A DNA stretch of 64,000 bases from Candidatus Sphingomonas phytovorans (GCA_029202385.1 CP119314.1:4949001-5013000); one strand, 5' to 3'; shown: positions 51,004-60,408, counted from the stretch's first letter. The notes: generated from the sequence alone by a model not told the origin. A program made the numbers and translations.

Positions 51004-52269
51004 TCAGGCGAGCGTCGCAGCGCGCTCTTCCATCAGCGTCCTTTCCCGGTCGCTGCGCGCGAGCGCCGCACCCTTCAGCCACGAATCCCGCGCTTCCCCG
51101 GCACGCCCCAGCTTGCTCAGGAAGTCGGCCCGGACGCTGTAGGCGAGATGGTAGCCGTCGAGCGCGCCGTCGGCGAGAATGCCATCCACCAACGCCAGCC
51201 CGACCGCCGGCCCGAACGCCATCGCCTTCGCGACGGCCCGGTTGAGGTCGATCACGGGCGAGGGCATCGCCCGATAGAGATCGTCGTACCGTGCCGCGAT
51301 TTCTTCCCATTCGGTCGCCTCGGGTGTCAGCGCCCGGGCATGGCAGGCGGCGATGCTCGCCTGCAGCGTGTAGGGGCCGGCCGGTGATCGCAGGCGCTCC
51401 GCGACGGCGAGAGCCTTGAGCCCGTGCTGGATCAGCACCCGGTCCCAGCGCGCCCGATCCTGGTCGAGCAGCAGCACCGGCGACCCGTCGCGCCCGATGC
51501 GGGTCGGCAGCCGGGACGCTTGCAATTCCATCAGGGCGAGCAGGCCGTGGACTTCAGCGTCGTTCGGCGCGAGCCCCGCAAGGATACGCGCCAGCCGCAT
51601 CGCCTCCTCGCAAAGGGCAGGCCTAGTCCAGGCATCTTCGGTCGCCGGCGCATAACCTTCGCTGAAGATCAGATAGAGCACCTCAAGCACCGAGGAGAGC
51701 CGTGCATCGCGTTCCGCTCCGCGCCGCACTTCATAGCGGACATCGGCCCCGGCCAATGTCCGCTTGGCCCGAACGATGCGCTGCGCGATGGTCGGTTCGG
51801 ACGTCAGGAAGGCGCTGGCGATCTCGCCGGTCGAAAGGCCGCCGATCAGCTTCAGGGTCAGCGCGACGCGTGCTTCGGTCGACAGCACCGGATGGCAGGC
51901 GGTGAAGATCAGCGCGAGCAGTTCGTCGCCGATGTCGTCGTCGATCGCCTCAACGATCCCGTCCTCGACCGAGGCGTCGACCGGATCGGCTTCCCCGGCC
52001 AGGGCGCGATGCTTCTCGTCGATGATGCGGGATCTGCGGAAACCGTCGATCGCCCGGCGCTTGCCCGCCGCCATCAGCCAGGCGCCGGGGTTGCGCGGCA
52101 CGCCGTCGGACGGCCATTGCCGCAGCGCCGCCTCAAGTGCTTCCTGCGCCAGTTCCTCGGCCAGCGACAAGTCGCGCGTCAGCCGGGCAAGACCTGCGAT
52201 CAGCCTGGCGGATTCGATCCGCCAGACCGTTTCCACCGCCCGCAAGGTGTCCGCCGTTCCCACTCCCAT
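51004..52269 (-). CDS. ECF-type RNA polymerase sigma factor with C-terminal extension
   Basis: 421 residues, twice the length of ordinary ECF factors. N-terminal sigma-2/sigma-4 regions: TRDLSLAEELAQEALEAALRQWP, GAWLMAAGKRRAIDGFRR, LTLKLIGGLSTGEIASAFL. The long C-terminal part (TPR-like; ALMELQASRL, LNRAVAKAMAFGPAVGLALVDG) is that of the ECF42 group, which replaces a classical anti-sigma factor. The YCII/DGPF gene 28 bases upstream is the standard ECF42 partner. Confidence 0.88.
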   Translation of the reverse strand: MGVGTADTLRAVETVWRIESARLIAGLARLTRDLSLAEELAQEALEAALRQWPSDGVPRNPGAWLMAAGKRRAIDGFRRSRIIDEKHRALAGEADPVDASVEDGIVEAIDDDIGDELLALIFTACHPVLSTEARVALTLKLIGGLSTGEIASAFLTSEPTIAQRIVRAKRTLAGADVRYEVRRGAERDARLSSVLEVLYLIFSEGYAPATEDAWTRPALCEEAMRLARILAGLAPNDAEVHGLLALMELQASRLPTRIGRDGSPVLLLDQDRARWDRVLIQHGLKALAVAERLRSPAGPYTLQASIAACHARALTPEATEWEEIAARYDDLYRAMPSPVIDLNRAVAKAMAFGPAVGLALVDGILADGALDGYHLAYSVRADFLSKLGRAGEARDSWLKGAALARSDRERTLMEERAATLA

Positions 52270-52297
52270 ATTCTAGGCGCGGGAACGGCGGAGGCAA

Positions 52298-52735
52298 TCA
52301 TCCCCGCTCCTGGCCGTAATCGCCACCCTGGGCGCGCATCGCCTCTTCGCGCTCGCGCAACTCGGGAGTGAGCGCCTCGCCGAAATCCTCGGCATCGAAC
52401 ACGCGGCGGATCTCGATCTCGTGATGCGCGCCGTCAGTGTTGGGCACGCGGCGAATCCACTCGATCGCCTCATCCATCGACTTGACCTGCAACAGCCAGA
52501 ACCCGGCGATCAGTTCCTTGGTCTCGGCGAACGGCCCGTTGAGCACACTCGTCTTCGTCCCCTCGAACTTCACCCGGGCACCCTTCGAAGACGGATGCAG
52601 GCCTTCGCCCGCCAGCAGGAGGCCTGCCTTCACCAGTTCCTCGTTAAAGGCCGTCATCTCAGTCAACAGCCGCTCGCTCGGCATCACGCCGGCTTCGGTT
52701 TCGGCGCTCGCTTTCATGATCACCATCACACGCAT
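52298..52735 (-). CDS. YCII/DGPF-domain protein, ECF42 partner
   Basis: 145 residues. MRVMVIMKASAETEAGVMPS opening and FEGTKTSVLNGPFAETKELIAGFWLLQV core with the DGPF-like NGPFAETKE motif; GAHHEIEIR near the end. YCII-related fold of unknown chemistry, nearly always encoded next to ECF42 sigma factors. Bases 52736-52962 upstream hold no gene I can support. Confidence 0.87.
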   Translation of the reverse strand: MRVMVIMKASAETEAGVMPSERLLTEMTAFNEELVKAGLLLAGEGLHPSSKGARVKFEGTKTSVLNGPFAETKELIAGFWLLQVKSMDEAIEWIRRVPNTDGAHHEIEIRRVFDAEDFGEALTPELREREEAMRAQGGDYGQERG

Positions 52736-52962
52736 CGATAGTCTCCTTCATCGGGAGCGATCCCGGGATGCTGCATCCCGTCGAAGATACACTCTGCACA
52801 CGCGTCGAACGAGCCGCGCCGGAATCGACATGTCGCGAAGTTTTTTCAAAAAAATGCTGGTTCTGGTGCGGGGCTGGAAAGGGCTACGTCGTCGACTGAT
52901 ACACCGCGAACGGCCGACATTGGATGGTGAGCCGACGGGCAGGTTTTAGACACGATCCGGCG

Positions 52963-53292
52963 TTAGCTGCCCTTTCGTTCGGGCGGCACATAAAGCTGCC
53001 CCTCTCCCCAACCTGGCGGTAGGTCCAAGCCATACTGGTCAGCATAGGTTAGCTTCCCAGACTTGTAGAGGTTGCTTTCCATAAGCTCCGAATGGACGGA
53101 CTTCATCGCCAGCATCAGCGCCTGAACACCGTCCACGCCACACGCGTAGCGTTGCTGAACCCGATCGGGCCATACGATCGCCCATCGACATTGATACTCG
53201 CCGCCGGGAGCCAAAGCGGGCTGAAGGAAGCGTGCCGTGATGATGTCTTCACCGCTTTCGAAGATGCGCTCAATGAAGGGTTCGTCGCTCAT
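52963..53292 (-). CDS. hypothetical protein (DUF6968-like)
   Basis: 109 residues, soluble. Small beta-strand-then-helix domain: EPFIERIFESGEDIITARFLQP, then YQCRWAIVWPDRVQQRYACGVDGVQALMLAMKSVHSEL and the C-terminal LDLPPGWG. Such short proteins are common in sphingomonads and often mobile. No function known; it stands alone between two unrelated units. Confidence 0.65.
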   Translation of the reverse strand: MSDEPFIERIFESGEDIITARFLQPALAPGGEYQCRWAIVWPDRVQQRYACGVDGVQALMLAMKSVHSELMESNLYKSGKLTYADQYGLDLPPGWGEGQLYVPPERKGS

Positions 53293-53402
53293 TCTTTATT
53301 TGTGCCACGATGGAGGAACGGCGGCAAATGGGCGCCGCCACCGGGGCCTCCTATTTCCGCTAGTGGGGCGATAGCGGCCAGTCCCGGTCATGGGTTCACG
53401 AG

Positions 53403-54776
53403 CTAGAAACGCATCTCGTCATACACCCTGGAGACGTCGCCACCCCAGGCGCCATGATATTTGTCGAGCAGCACCTGCGCCGGCACCTTGCCCGACCGCA
53501 CGATCTCACGCAGCGGATCGAGAAAGCCGGTCTCGTTGCTGCCCGACGCATCGAAGCGCGCCCGCGCGGCCAGCCCGGCATTCGCGATGTCGAGCACCTC
53601 GCCCGCGATGTTGCGCAGCGTGCCGCCGCTGGGGATCGGCGCGTCGAGCGCCAGCCTGGGGACCGAATCGCGCAGCGCCTGGCGCTCCTCGATCGTCCAG
53701 TGCTTCACTACATCCCATGCCGCGTCGAGCGCGCCGCCGTCATAGAGCAACCCGACCCACAGAGCGGGCAGGGCGCAGATCCGGCCCCATGGCCCGCCAT
53801 CAGCGCCGCGCATCTCGAGGAAGGTCTTCAGCCGTACCTCGGGAAAGGCGGTCGAAAGGTGATCGTTCCAGTCGTCGAGCGTTGGCAGCTCGCCCGGCAG
53901 CACCGACAGCTCGCCCTTCAGGAAATCGCGGAAGCTGAGGCCCGCCGCGTCGATATAGCGGCCGTCGCGATAGACGAAGTACATCGGCACATCGAGCGCA
54001 TAGTCGGCATAGCGCTCATAGCCGAACCCGTCCTCGAACACGAAGGGCAGCATGCCCGTGCGCGCCGGATCGGTGTCGGACCAGATATGGCTGCGATAGC
54101 TCAGCATGCCGTTGGGCTTGCCCTCGGTGAAGGGCGAGTTGGCGAACAACGCGGTCGCCAGCGGCTGAAGCGCGAGCCCGACACGGAACTTCTTCGCCAT
54201 GTCGGCTTCGGTCTCGTAATCGAGATTGACCTGGATCGTGCAGGTGCGAAGCATCATGTCGAGGCCCATCGTGCCGACGCGCGGCATGTGGCGCAGCATG
54301 ATGGCGTACCGGCCTTTGGGCATGATCGGCAACTCGGCGCGGGTCTTGTCGGGCCACATGCCGAGGCCGAGGAAACCGATGCCGAACTTGTCGCCGATCA
54401 CCTTGACCTGTTCCAGGTGCCGGCCGGTCTCGGCGCAGGTCTCGTGCAGATTGTCGAGCGGGGCGCCGGAGAGCTCGAACTGGCCGGCTGGCTCAAGGCT
54501 GATCGCGCCGTCGGCACCGGCGAGCGCGATCACCTTGCCGCCCTCCTCGACTGGGCGCCAGCCGAACTCGGTCAGGCCGTCGAGCAGGTCGCGGATGCCG
54601 CCGGGCTCGTCATAGCTCGGCGCGCGATGATCGGAGAGGGAATAGACGAACTTCTCATGCTCGGTGCCGATCCGCCAGCGGTCGACTGGCTTCTCGCCCT
54701 TGGCGAAGCTCTGGATGAGTTGGTCGCGGTGCTCGATGACCGCTGCGTTGCTTTTCGAAACGGTCTTCGTGCTCAT
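53403..54776 (-). CDS. gshA: glutamate-cysteine ligase
   Basis: 457 residues, the plant/alphaproteobacterial type of gamma-glutamylcysteine synthetase, first step of glutathione synthesis. Seen: WRIGTEHEKFVYSL with the ATP/metal Glu, TCTIQVNLDYETEADM, YRSHIWSDTDPARTG and LKTFLEMRGADGGPWG. I use ATG 54776 (MSTKTVSKSN), three codons after the first in-frame ATG. It lies 79 bases downstream of rsmE, a common alphaproteobacterial arrangement. Confidence 0.93.
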   Translation of the reverse strand: MSTKTVSKSNAAVIEHRDQLIQSFAKGEKPVDRWRIGTEHEKFVYSLSDHRAPSYDEPGGIRDLLDGLTEFGWRPVEEGGKVIALAGADGAISLEPAGQFELSGAPLDNLHETCAETGRHLEQVKVIGDKFGIGFLGLGMWPDKTRAELPIMPKGRYAIMLRHMPRVGTMGLDMMLRTCTIQVNLDYETEADMAKKFRVGLALQPLATALFANSPFTEGKPNGMLSYRSHIWSDTDPARTGMLPFVFEDGFGYERYADYALDVPMYFVYRDGRYIDAAGLSFRDFLKGELSVLPGELPTLDDWNDHLSTAFPEVRLKTFLEMRGADGGPWGRICALPALWVGLLYDGGALDAAWDVVKHWTIEERQALRDSVPRLALDAPIPSGGTLRNIAGEVLDIANAGLAARARFDASGSNETGFLDPLREIVRSGKVPAQVLLDKYHGAWGGDVSRVYDEMRF

Positions 54777-54829
54777 GCCGCGCATGTAGCGAGCGGAAGG
54801 GAGCGACGCTAGAGGGGCCTGACACTCCC

Positions 54830-54846
54830 TCTCCCCATGGGGGAGA
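54830..54846. repeat. short palindrome between rsmE and gshA
   Basis: TCTCCCC and GGGGAGA flank ATG, within a longer pyrimidine/purine block. Similar CTCCC/GGGAG palindromes recur in intergenic DNA of this window (compare 2984-3005), suggesting a dispersed repeat or a weak terminator. Confidence 0.35.
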
Positions 54847-54855
54847 AGGTGAAAG

Positions 54856-55599
54856 TCACCAGTCCCCCGCCGCGGCCATCCACAGGCTCACCGCCGCCGC
54901 TGCCGCAGTGTCCGCCCGCAATATCCTTGGCCCCAGTCCGATCCCCACCGCATCGGGCAACGCCCGGATCGCCTCGCGCTCCTCCGCATCGAAACCGCCC
55001 TCCGGCCCGATCAGGATCGCCGCCGGCCCTTTGGCTGCACGCATCGCCTCAAGCGCGGGCACGCCGCCGGTCTCGTCAGCGAAGAACAGCGTCCGTCCCG
55101 CCGGCCAGTCGCGCAGCAGAGCCGGGAGCTTCACCGTCTCAGCCAGCTCGGGCACCACGGTCCGCCCGCATTGTTCGGCCGCCTCGATCATATGGGCGCG
55201 CAGCCGTTCGGTCTTGGGTCGCTCGACTACCGAGCGCCGTGTAACGACCGGCACCAGCCGTGCGACGCCCAGCTCGCAGGCTTTCTCCGCCATCCAGTCG
55301 ATCCGTCCCTTTTTCAGCGGCGCGGCGCATAGCCACAGGTCGGGAACTGCCTCGCGCTCGCGCAAGAGCTCGGTCACATCGAGCATCAGGTCACGCTTGT
55401 TGACCGCGGTGGCGATACCGAGCCATTCGCCGCTCTCGCCGTCGAACAGCTTCACCGGATCGCCCGGCTTCGTGCGCATCACCGACAGGAGATAATGAGC
55501 CGGCGCGCCCTCGACGCGAAGCTGCACGCCTTTGTGCAGCGGCGTCTCGACGAAGAGCCGGGGTGTCGATTGCGGCGGCCAGGCGGGGGTAGCGGGCAT
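54856..55599 (-). CDS. rsmE: 16S rRNA (uracil1498-N3)-methyltransferase
   Basis: 247-residue SPOUT methyltransferase. RLFVETPLHKG near the start belongs to the PUA-like RNA-binding domain; KGRIDWMAEKACELGVARLVPV, SVVERPKTERLRAHMIEAAEQCGRTVVPE (partial) and the knot motif LIGPEGGFDAEEREAI with LGPRILRADTAAAAAV at the end are diagnostic. Confidence 0.93.
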   Translation of the reverse strand: MPATPAWPPQSTPRLFVETPLHKGVQLRVEGAPAHYLLSVMRTKPGDPVKLFDGESGEWLGIATAVNKRDLMLDVTELLREREAVPDLWLCAAPLKKGRIDWMAEKACELGVARLVPVVTRRSVVERPKTERLRAHMIEAAEQCGRTVVPELAETVKLPALLRDWPAGRTLFFADETGGVPALEAMRAAKGPAAILIGPEGGFDAEEREAIRALPDAVGIGLGPRILRADTAAAAAVSLWMAAAGDW

Positions 55600-55627
55600 G
55601 GTGCATCCCTAGCCTCCGAGCATCCTT

Positions 55628-55725
55628 CCGTCACCCCGGACTTGTTCCGGGGACCACCGTGCCGCGTTACCGGCCAGCATCTCTTTTACGGAACGGTGGA
55701 TGCCGGAATAAATCCGGCATGACGG
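55628..55725. repeat. 98-bp inverted-repeat element (MITE/REP-like)
   Basis: The left arm (CCGTCACCCCGGACTTGTTC...) and right arm (...CCGGAATAAATCCGGCATGACGG) are imperfect inverted repeats of about 33 bases, extending inward to CCACCGT/ACGGTGG. No coding capacity. It fills most of the gap between rsmE and ubiA. I recall similar elements scattered through sphingomonad intergenic regions. Confidence 0.7.
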
Positions 55726-55830
55726 TCAGCTAGCCGCTTTCGTCCAAAGATGCGGAGATCGTGACTGGCAGCACGCAACAATGCCACTGACAGACATTGC
55801 CGCCGCCGCCGGTGAGGCTACAGAAAGGCC

Positions 55831-56775
55831 ATGACCCCCGCGCCAGAGATCGTCCCCGACACCGAGCATCGCGGCTTGGTCGGCCTGTTGCCGGCCGCGG
55901 CGCGCCCGTACGCGCTGCTCGCCCGATTCGACCGCCCGATCGGCTGGTGGCTGCTTTACTGGCCCTGCGCCTGGGGCGTTGCGCTGTCGGGCAATGCGCA
56001 GGGCGACTGGTGGCTGCTGCTCTGGCTGCTGGCCGGGGCGATCGCGATGCGCGGTGCGGGCTGCGTCTATAATGACATCGCCGACCGCAAGCTCGACGCC
56101 AGCGTCGAGCGCACGCGCAACCGTCCTCTCGCCAGCGGCCAGGTGTCGGTGCGCGCTGCGTGGCTCTGGCTGTTCGCGCTGGTGGCGATCGGCTTCGCGG
56201 TATGGTGGCACATCAACATCTACGCCAAGGGTCTCGCGCTGCTCACCCTGCCGCTGGTCGCGATCTATCCCTTCATGAAGCGAATCACCTGGTGGCCCCA
56301 GCTCTGGCTCGGGCTGGTGTTCGGCTCGGGCGCGGTGGTCGGCTTCGCGGCGGCCGAGGCCGTGATGTTCGAGATGCGCTGGTGGAATCTCATCCTGGCG
56401 ATGGTCCTGCTCTATGCCGGCGCCATTGCCTGGGTGGTCGGCTACGACACCATCTATGCCATCCAGGACAAGGAGGATGACGCGTTGGTCGGCATCCGCT
56501 CCTCGGCGCGCCGGATGGGCAGCCGCGTGCGCGAAGGGGTCGCGATCCTCTATCTGGTCGCGCTGGGTTTCTGGGCCGCCGCCTTCTGGCAGGTCCGCCC
56601 CGATCCGCTTGCGCTCGTCGCGCTCCTCCCGATGGCGCTTCACTTCGCCTGGCAGGTCGCGACGCTTGGTCCGGACGACGGCGACAACGCGCTGGCCCGG
56701 TTCCGCTCGAACCGTTTCGCCGGCTTCCTGATGTTCTGCGCCTGTTTTGTCGTGGGAGTCTCGTCGGCGCTTTGA
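55831..56775 (+). CDS. ubiA: 4-hydroxybenzoate polyprenyltransferase
   Basis: 314-residue membrane enzyme of ubiquinone synthesis. First aspartate motif NDIADRKLDASVERTRNRPL and second YDTIYAIQDKEDD are typical UbiA, and RFDRPIGWWLLYWPCAWG opens the domain. About eight or nine helices. It is the housekeeping UbiA, distinct from the fusion at 7695-9116. Confidence 0.93.
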   Translation: MTPAPEIVPDTEHRGLVGLLPAAARPYALLARFDRPIGWWLLYWPCAWGVALSGNAQGDWWLLLWLLAGAIAMRGAGCVYNDIADRKLDASVERTRNRPLASGQVSVRAAWLWLFALVAIGFAVWWHINIYAKGLALLTLPLVAIYPFMKRITWWPQLWLGLVFGSGAVVGFAAAEAVMFEMRWWNLILAMVLLYAGAIAWVVGYDTIYAIQDKEDDALVGIRSSARRMGSRVREGVAILYLVALGFWAAAFWQVRPDPLALVALLPMALHFAWQVATLGPDDGDNALARFRSNRFAGFLMFCACFVVGVSSAL

Positions 56776-56806
56776 CGTTCGGCCCCGGCGTGCCTAAGTC
56801 CGCGCC

Positions 56807-58153
56807 ATGCTTACCGTAGATCAGGCGCGAGACCGCGCTCAGGATATCGTCGCCCGCGCCAAGGCTGCCGGAGCCGATGCCGCCGATGCCGTCTTCGCCG
56901 ACGATACCTCGCTCGATGTGTCGGTCCGCCTCGGCGCGCTCGAGGATGTCGGACGTTCGGAAAATGCCGAGCTTGGCCTGCGTGTGTTCGTCGGTCGCCG
57001 TTCGGCGAGCGTCTCCACCTCGGACCTGTCGGTTGCCGCGATCACCACGCTTGCCGAGCGCGCCGTCGCGATGGCGCGCGAGGCGCCTGAGGATGCCTGG
57101 GCCGGGCTCGCCCCGGAAAGCCGCCTGCTCCACGGCGCGCCGCCGCAGCTCGATCTTGACGATGGCGGCGCGGTGTCGCCCGAGGCGCTGAAGGAAGCTG
57201 CCCTGGCCGCCGAGGATGCGGCGCGCGCGGTGGCCGGAGTCTCTAACAGCGAAGGCGGCGGCGCCAGCGCATCCCGCGCGGTCTGGGCGCTCGCCACCAG
57301 CCACGGATTTGCCGGCGCTTATGCTGCGACCGGCTATGGCCTGTCGGCCAGCGTGCTGGCCGGATCGGGCGGCGACATGGTCCGGGACTATGCCCATCAT
57401 TCCGCACGCCATCGCCAGAAGCTGGAGGATGCCGTCACGATCGGTACGCGCGCCGGCGAACGGGCTGTTGCCCGGCTTAACCCCGGCCGGCTCGCCAGCG
57501 GTGCGATGCCGGTGGTGTTCGATCCGCGCGTCGGATCGAGCATGCTCGGCCATCTGATCGGCGCCATCTCGGGCCAGGCCATTTCGCGCAAGACCAGCTT
57601 CCTGCTTGAATCGCTCGGCACGCAGATCTTCCCGAGCGGCGTCACGATCTGCGACGATCCGCATCGCCCCCAGGGACTGCGCTCGCGCCCGTTCGATGGG
57701 GAGGGGCTTCCGGTTTCGCCGGTCGAGATCGTCTCGCACGGCATGCTGGAGAACTGGCTGCTCGACAGTGCCTCGGCGCGCCAGCTCGGCCTCGAGCCGA
57801 CCGGCCACGCAACGCGCGGCGCGGGGGGCAGCCCCGGCGTCTCGACCAGCAACATGCATCTGTGCGCTGGCACGATGCCGCCCGAAACGCTGATCGCCGA
57901 TATCAAACGCGGCGTGTTCGTCACTGAGCTGATCGGCATGGGCGTGAACGGCGTGACCGGCGACTATAGCCGTGGCGCGGCTGGTTTCCTGATCGAGGAT
58001 GGCGAGATCACTACCCCGGTCGCCGAATTCACCATCGCGGGAAATCTGAAGGACATGTTCCTCAACCTCACCCCGGCCAATGATCTCATCTTCCGCTACG
58101 GCACCAACGTGCCCACGCTCCGCGTCGAGGGTATGACGGTGGCGAGTGGCTGA
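56807..58153 (+). CDS. pmbA: TldD/PmbA-family metalloprotease, PmbA type
   Basis: 448 residues. LGLRVFVGRRSASVSTSDLS near residue 60, SNSEGGGASASRAVWALATS, GFLIEDGEITTPVAEFTIAGN and GNLKDMF at the end match PmbA (TldE), the non-metal partner of TldD that processes peptides such as microcins and antitoxins. tldD is not in the window. It overlaps the next gene by eight bases. Because a RiPP cluster lies 12 kb away, a role in its maturation is conceivable but not indicated by linkage. Confidence 0.9.
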   Translation: MLTVDQARDRAQDIVARAKAAGADAADAVFADDTSLDVSVRLGALEDVGRSENAELGLRVFVGRRSASVSTSDLSVAAITTLAERAVAMAREAPEDAWAGLAPESRLLHGAPPQLDLDDGGAVSPEALKEAALAAEDAARAVAGVSNSEGGGASASRAVWALATSHGFAGAYAATGYGLSASVLAGSGGDMVRDYAHHSARHRQKLEDAVTIGTRAGERAVARLNPGRLASGAMPVVFDPRVGSSMLGHLIGAISGQAISRKTSFLLESLGTQIFPSGVTICDDPHRPQGLRSRPFDGEGLPVSPVEIVSHGMLENWLLDSASARQLGLEPTGHATRGAGGSPGVSTSNMHLCAGTMPPETLIADIKRGVFVTELIGMGVNGVTGDYSRGAAGFLIEDGEITTPVAEFTIAGNLKDMFLNLTPANDLIFRYGTNVPTLRVEGMTVASG

Positions 58154-58925
58154 GGCCCTCGCCGACGCAGTCGCAAGGATCGCCGCCGAAGCAGGCGCGC
58201 TTGCCCTCGCCAAATGGCGTACCGACTTCAGGCGATGGGAAAAGAGCCCGGGCAACCCGGTATGCGACGTCGATCTCGAGGTCGACGCGCTGCTCCACCA
58301 GCGCCTCTCCGCCTTGTTGCCTGATGCCGGCTGGCTGTCGGAGGAGACGGTCGACAATGCCGATCGGCTGTCCCAGTCGCGGCTCTGGGTGGTCGATCCG
58401 ATCGACGGCACCCGGGACTATATCCGTGGGCGCGAGGGCTGGGCCGTCTCGATCGCCCTTGTCGAGAATGGCCAGCCCCTGATCGGCGTGCTCGACGCGC
58501 CGGCGCGCGGTGAGGTCTGGCGGGCGGCGGCGGGCAGGGGAGCGACGCTCAACGGCCTGCCGATCCATGCCGGAGACCGCGCGCTCTTTGCGGGCGCGCG
58601 CGTGCCGACCGACAGCCTGCCCAGGGTCGACAGCGACCTGGTCGCGGTCGCCAAGCCCAATTCGATCGCGCTGCGCATCGCGATGGTCGCCGCCGGCGAG
58701 GCCGATCTGGTCGCGACGCTGCGCTGGGGCTATGAATGGGACATCGCCGCCGCGATCCTGATCGCGGCGGAGGCCGGCGCGACGGTCAGCGACGCCTTCG
58801 GCAAGCCGCTCTTCTTCAACACTCCCAGCGCCCAGGCTTTCGGCGTGCTGGCGACGACGCCCGGCATTCACGCGGCAGCGGTCGATCGCCTCGCCGACCG
58901 AGCGAGAACGCTCGCGATAAAATAA
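58146..58925 (+). CDS. cysQ: inositol-monophosphatase-family phosphatase (CysQ-like)
   Basis: 259 residues. Metal-binding motifs SEETVDN (Glu), VDPIDGTRDYIRG and the late WGYEWDIAAAILIAAEAGA (Asp) define the family. 3'(2'),5'-bisphosphate nucleotidases of this kind remove PAP, the by-product of sulfate assimilation and sulfotransferases; this fits an organism with at least two sulfotransferases. Inositol phosphatase activity cannot be excluded. GTG start at 58146, eight bases inside pmbA. Confidence 0.82.
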   Translation: MAEALADAVARIAAEAGALALAKWRTDFRRWEKSPGNPVCDVDLEVDALLHQRLSALLPDAGWLSEETVDNADRLSQSRLWVVDPIDGTRDYIRGREGWAVSIALVENGQPLIGVLDAPARGEVWRAAAGRGATLNGLPIHAGDRALFAGARVPTDSLPRVDSDLVAVAKPNSIALRIAMVAAGEADLVATLRWGYEWDIAAAILIAAEAGATVSDAFGKPLFFNTPSAQAFGVLATTPGIHAAAVDRLADRARTLAIK

Positions 58926-58958
58926 TTCTACCCCTGACCGATCGTCGGGACAGCAGCC

Positions 58959-59219
58959 CTATTGCGACGCCCTGACCAGTTCCACGATGTCGAAATCATG
59001 GCCTTCCCATCCGCGATTGACGCTGGCGTCGACGGCCGCGGTCCGTTTCTTCTTCGCCTCGGCAAGCGACTTGGTGTGGCCCCAGAACACCTCGGTCCTG
59101 CCGCCGCCGAGATGAGCGACGATCCGCCAGTAATGTGTGAACTCGACCGCGGTCGGCCCGATCGTCTTGACATAGCCGTCCGGCAAGGTCGCGGTCAGCA
59201 GGTATTTCTTCTTCGCCAC
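58959..59219 (-). CDS. hypothetical small protein
   Basis: 86 residues, basic N-terminus MAKKKYLLTATLPDG, then EFTHYWRIVAHLGGGRTEVFWGHTKSLAEAKKK and the acidic C-terminus GHDFDIVELV. Compact alpha/beta pattern, no known motif. Directly downstream of the AlkC-like gene with a six-base gap, so probably in the same transcript. Confidence 0.65.
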   Translation of the reverse strand: MAKKKYLLTATLPDGYVKTIGPTAVEFTHYWRIVAHLGGGRTEVFWGHTKSLAEAKKKRTAAVDASVNRGWEGHDFDIVELVRASQ

Positions 59220-59225
59220 GCGTCC

Positions 59226-60332
59226 TCAGCCTTCCAGCAGCTCGAACGCAGCGCGCGCCATCGTCTGCCCGTTGACGATCAGTTCCACCGCATGGGTGCC
59301 CGGGTAATGCCGGCGCGTGCTGAAATCCTTGATCGTCTGTCGGATGCCGAGCGTGACTGCCTCGCCCGCCCCGAGATCGAAGGTCCTGAGCTTGAATACC
59401 TTGGCGGCGCTCTTTCCCGCGGCCCGCGCGTAATGGATTCGGTAATCGACCACCAGGCGCTGGGCGCCGGGCGCGTTCGAGACGATGTCTGCCGAGATCG
59501 CGATCGCATCGCCGAGTTTCACTGCCTGCGGCACGACCGAAAAGCAGCGTACCTCGGCCGCGGCGCCGTGGCCCACGCCAATCAGTGCCAGCGCGCGCGG
59601 GTCGCCCTGCTTGATTAGCGTGCGCAGCGCATGGCGGATGATCCACGCCGTTCGGTTGTCGTCCTGCGGCCATTGCTCGAGCCGGCCGACCAGCCAGTCC
59701 GGCCGGTCCTTGGCGATATCGTTCAGATGGTTGGCGACCGATTTGCGGACATAGGCGCTCGGATCGCTCTTCAACGCTTCCAGGATGGGTGCCGCCAGCG
59801 TGGGATCGGCCTTGAGTGCGGGCACCCGCGCTGCCCAGGGCAGGCGCGGCCGGCTGCCTTCGCTGGCGAGCCGCCGGACATGCTCGTCGTCATGGCCGCT
59901 CCATTGGGCCATGACGGCGAGGGTGCGCGCGCTGTCCTGCGCCAGGAAGGGGCGGATCGCGAATTCGGCGGTTCCGAAGCGGGTCAGGTCGGCCAGTGCG
60001 TCCATCGACCTTTCGACATCGGCCAAGCCATGCCGGGCGACGAATTCAGTCACGGCGACCGCCTGGAAACCGTGTGTCAGCCGCGGCGCCATTGCGCGGA
60101 CGATCTCGATGGCCTGCGCGTAGCCGGCCGGCAGTGCGGTAGAGAGGGCGTCGGCGATGTGTCGCACCCGTTCCATGATCGACAGGGTGTCGAGCCCGTT
60201 CGATGCCGCCTGCAGAAAGGCGGCGCGATCGAAACGCCGCGAAACCATCGCGCCGGCGTCGGCGATCGTGGCGAGTGCCTGCGGTCCGAGTATGTCCTTG
60301 AGGAGCGGGGGCGCCGTCGTCTCGCTTGTCAT
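59226..60332 (-). CDS. DNA alkylation repair protein, AlkC/AlkD-like HEAT repeat
   Basis: 368 residues. N-terminal helices LLKDILGPQALATIADAG and FLQAASNGLDTLSIMERVRHIADAL, then HEAT-like repeats with EFAIRPFLAQDSARTLAVM, SGHDDEHVRRLASEGSRPRLPW and SAYVRKSVANHLNDIAKDRPDWL, the usual AlkC pattern. The C-terminal 110 residues are a beta-rich domain (FSVVPQAVKLGDAIAI). It would excise N3-alkylated purines. ATG at 60332 gives MTSETTAPPLLKDI; the longer frame upstream runs through the 7-bp repeat and is not credible. Confidence 0.85.
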   Translation of the reverse strand: MTSETTAPPLLKDILGPQALATIADAGAMVSRRFDRAAFLQAASNGLDTLSIMERVRHIADALSTALPAGYAQAIEIVRAMAPRLTHGFQAVAVTEFVARHGLADVERSMDALADLTRFGTAEFAIRPFLAQDSARTLAVMAQWSGHDDEHVRRLASEGSRPRLPWAARVPALKADPTLAAPILEALKSDPSAYVRKSVANHLNDIAKDRPDWLVGRLEQWPQDDNRTAWIIRHALRTLIKQGDPRALALIGVGHGAAAEVRCFSVVPQAVKLGDAIAISADIVSNAPGAQRLVVDYRIHYARAAGKSAAKVFKLRTFDLGAGEAVTLGIRQTIKDFSTRRHYPGTHAVELIVNGQTMARAAFELLEG

Positions 60333-60408
60333 CGCACTATTTGCCCCCCGTTCGGCGTTCCAGCATGCCGGGGCATATAGCGCGGTTGCGCCGGGCTGCC
60401 ATGATATC

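Noticed and set aside
49640..51310. 556-codon open frame on the minus strand
   Set aside because: Antisense to the membrane methyltransferase and out of frame with the sigma factor; no recognisable domain.
52830..52949. 39-codon ORF beginning MSRSFFKKM
   Set aside because: No convincing ribosome site, no context and no recognisable pattern; could be chance.
56390..58411. 673-codon open frame on the minus strand
   Set aside because: Covers ubiA, pmbA and cysQ-like genes in antisense; codon-structure artefact of high GC.
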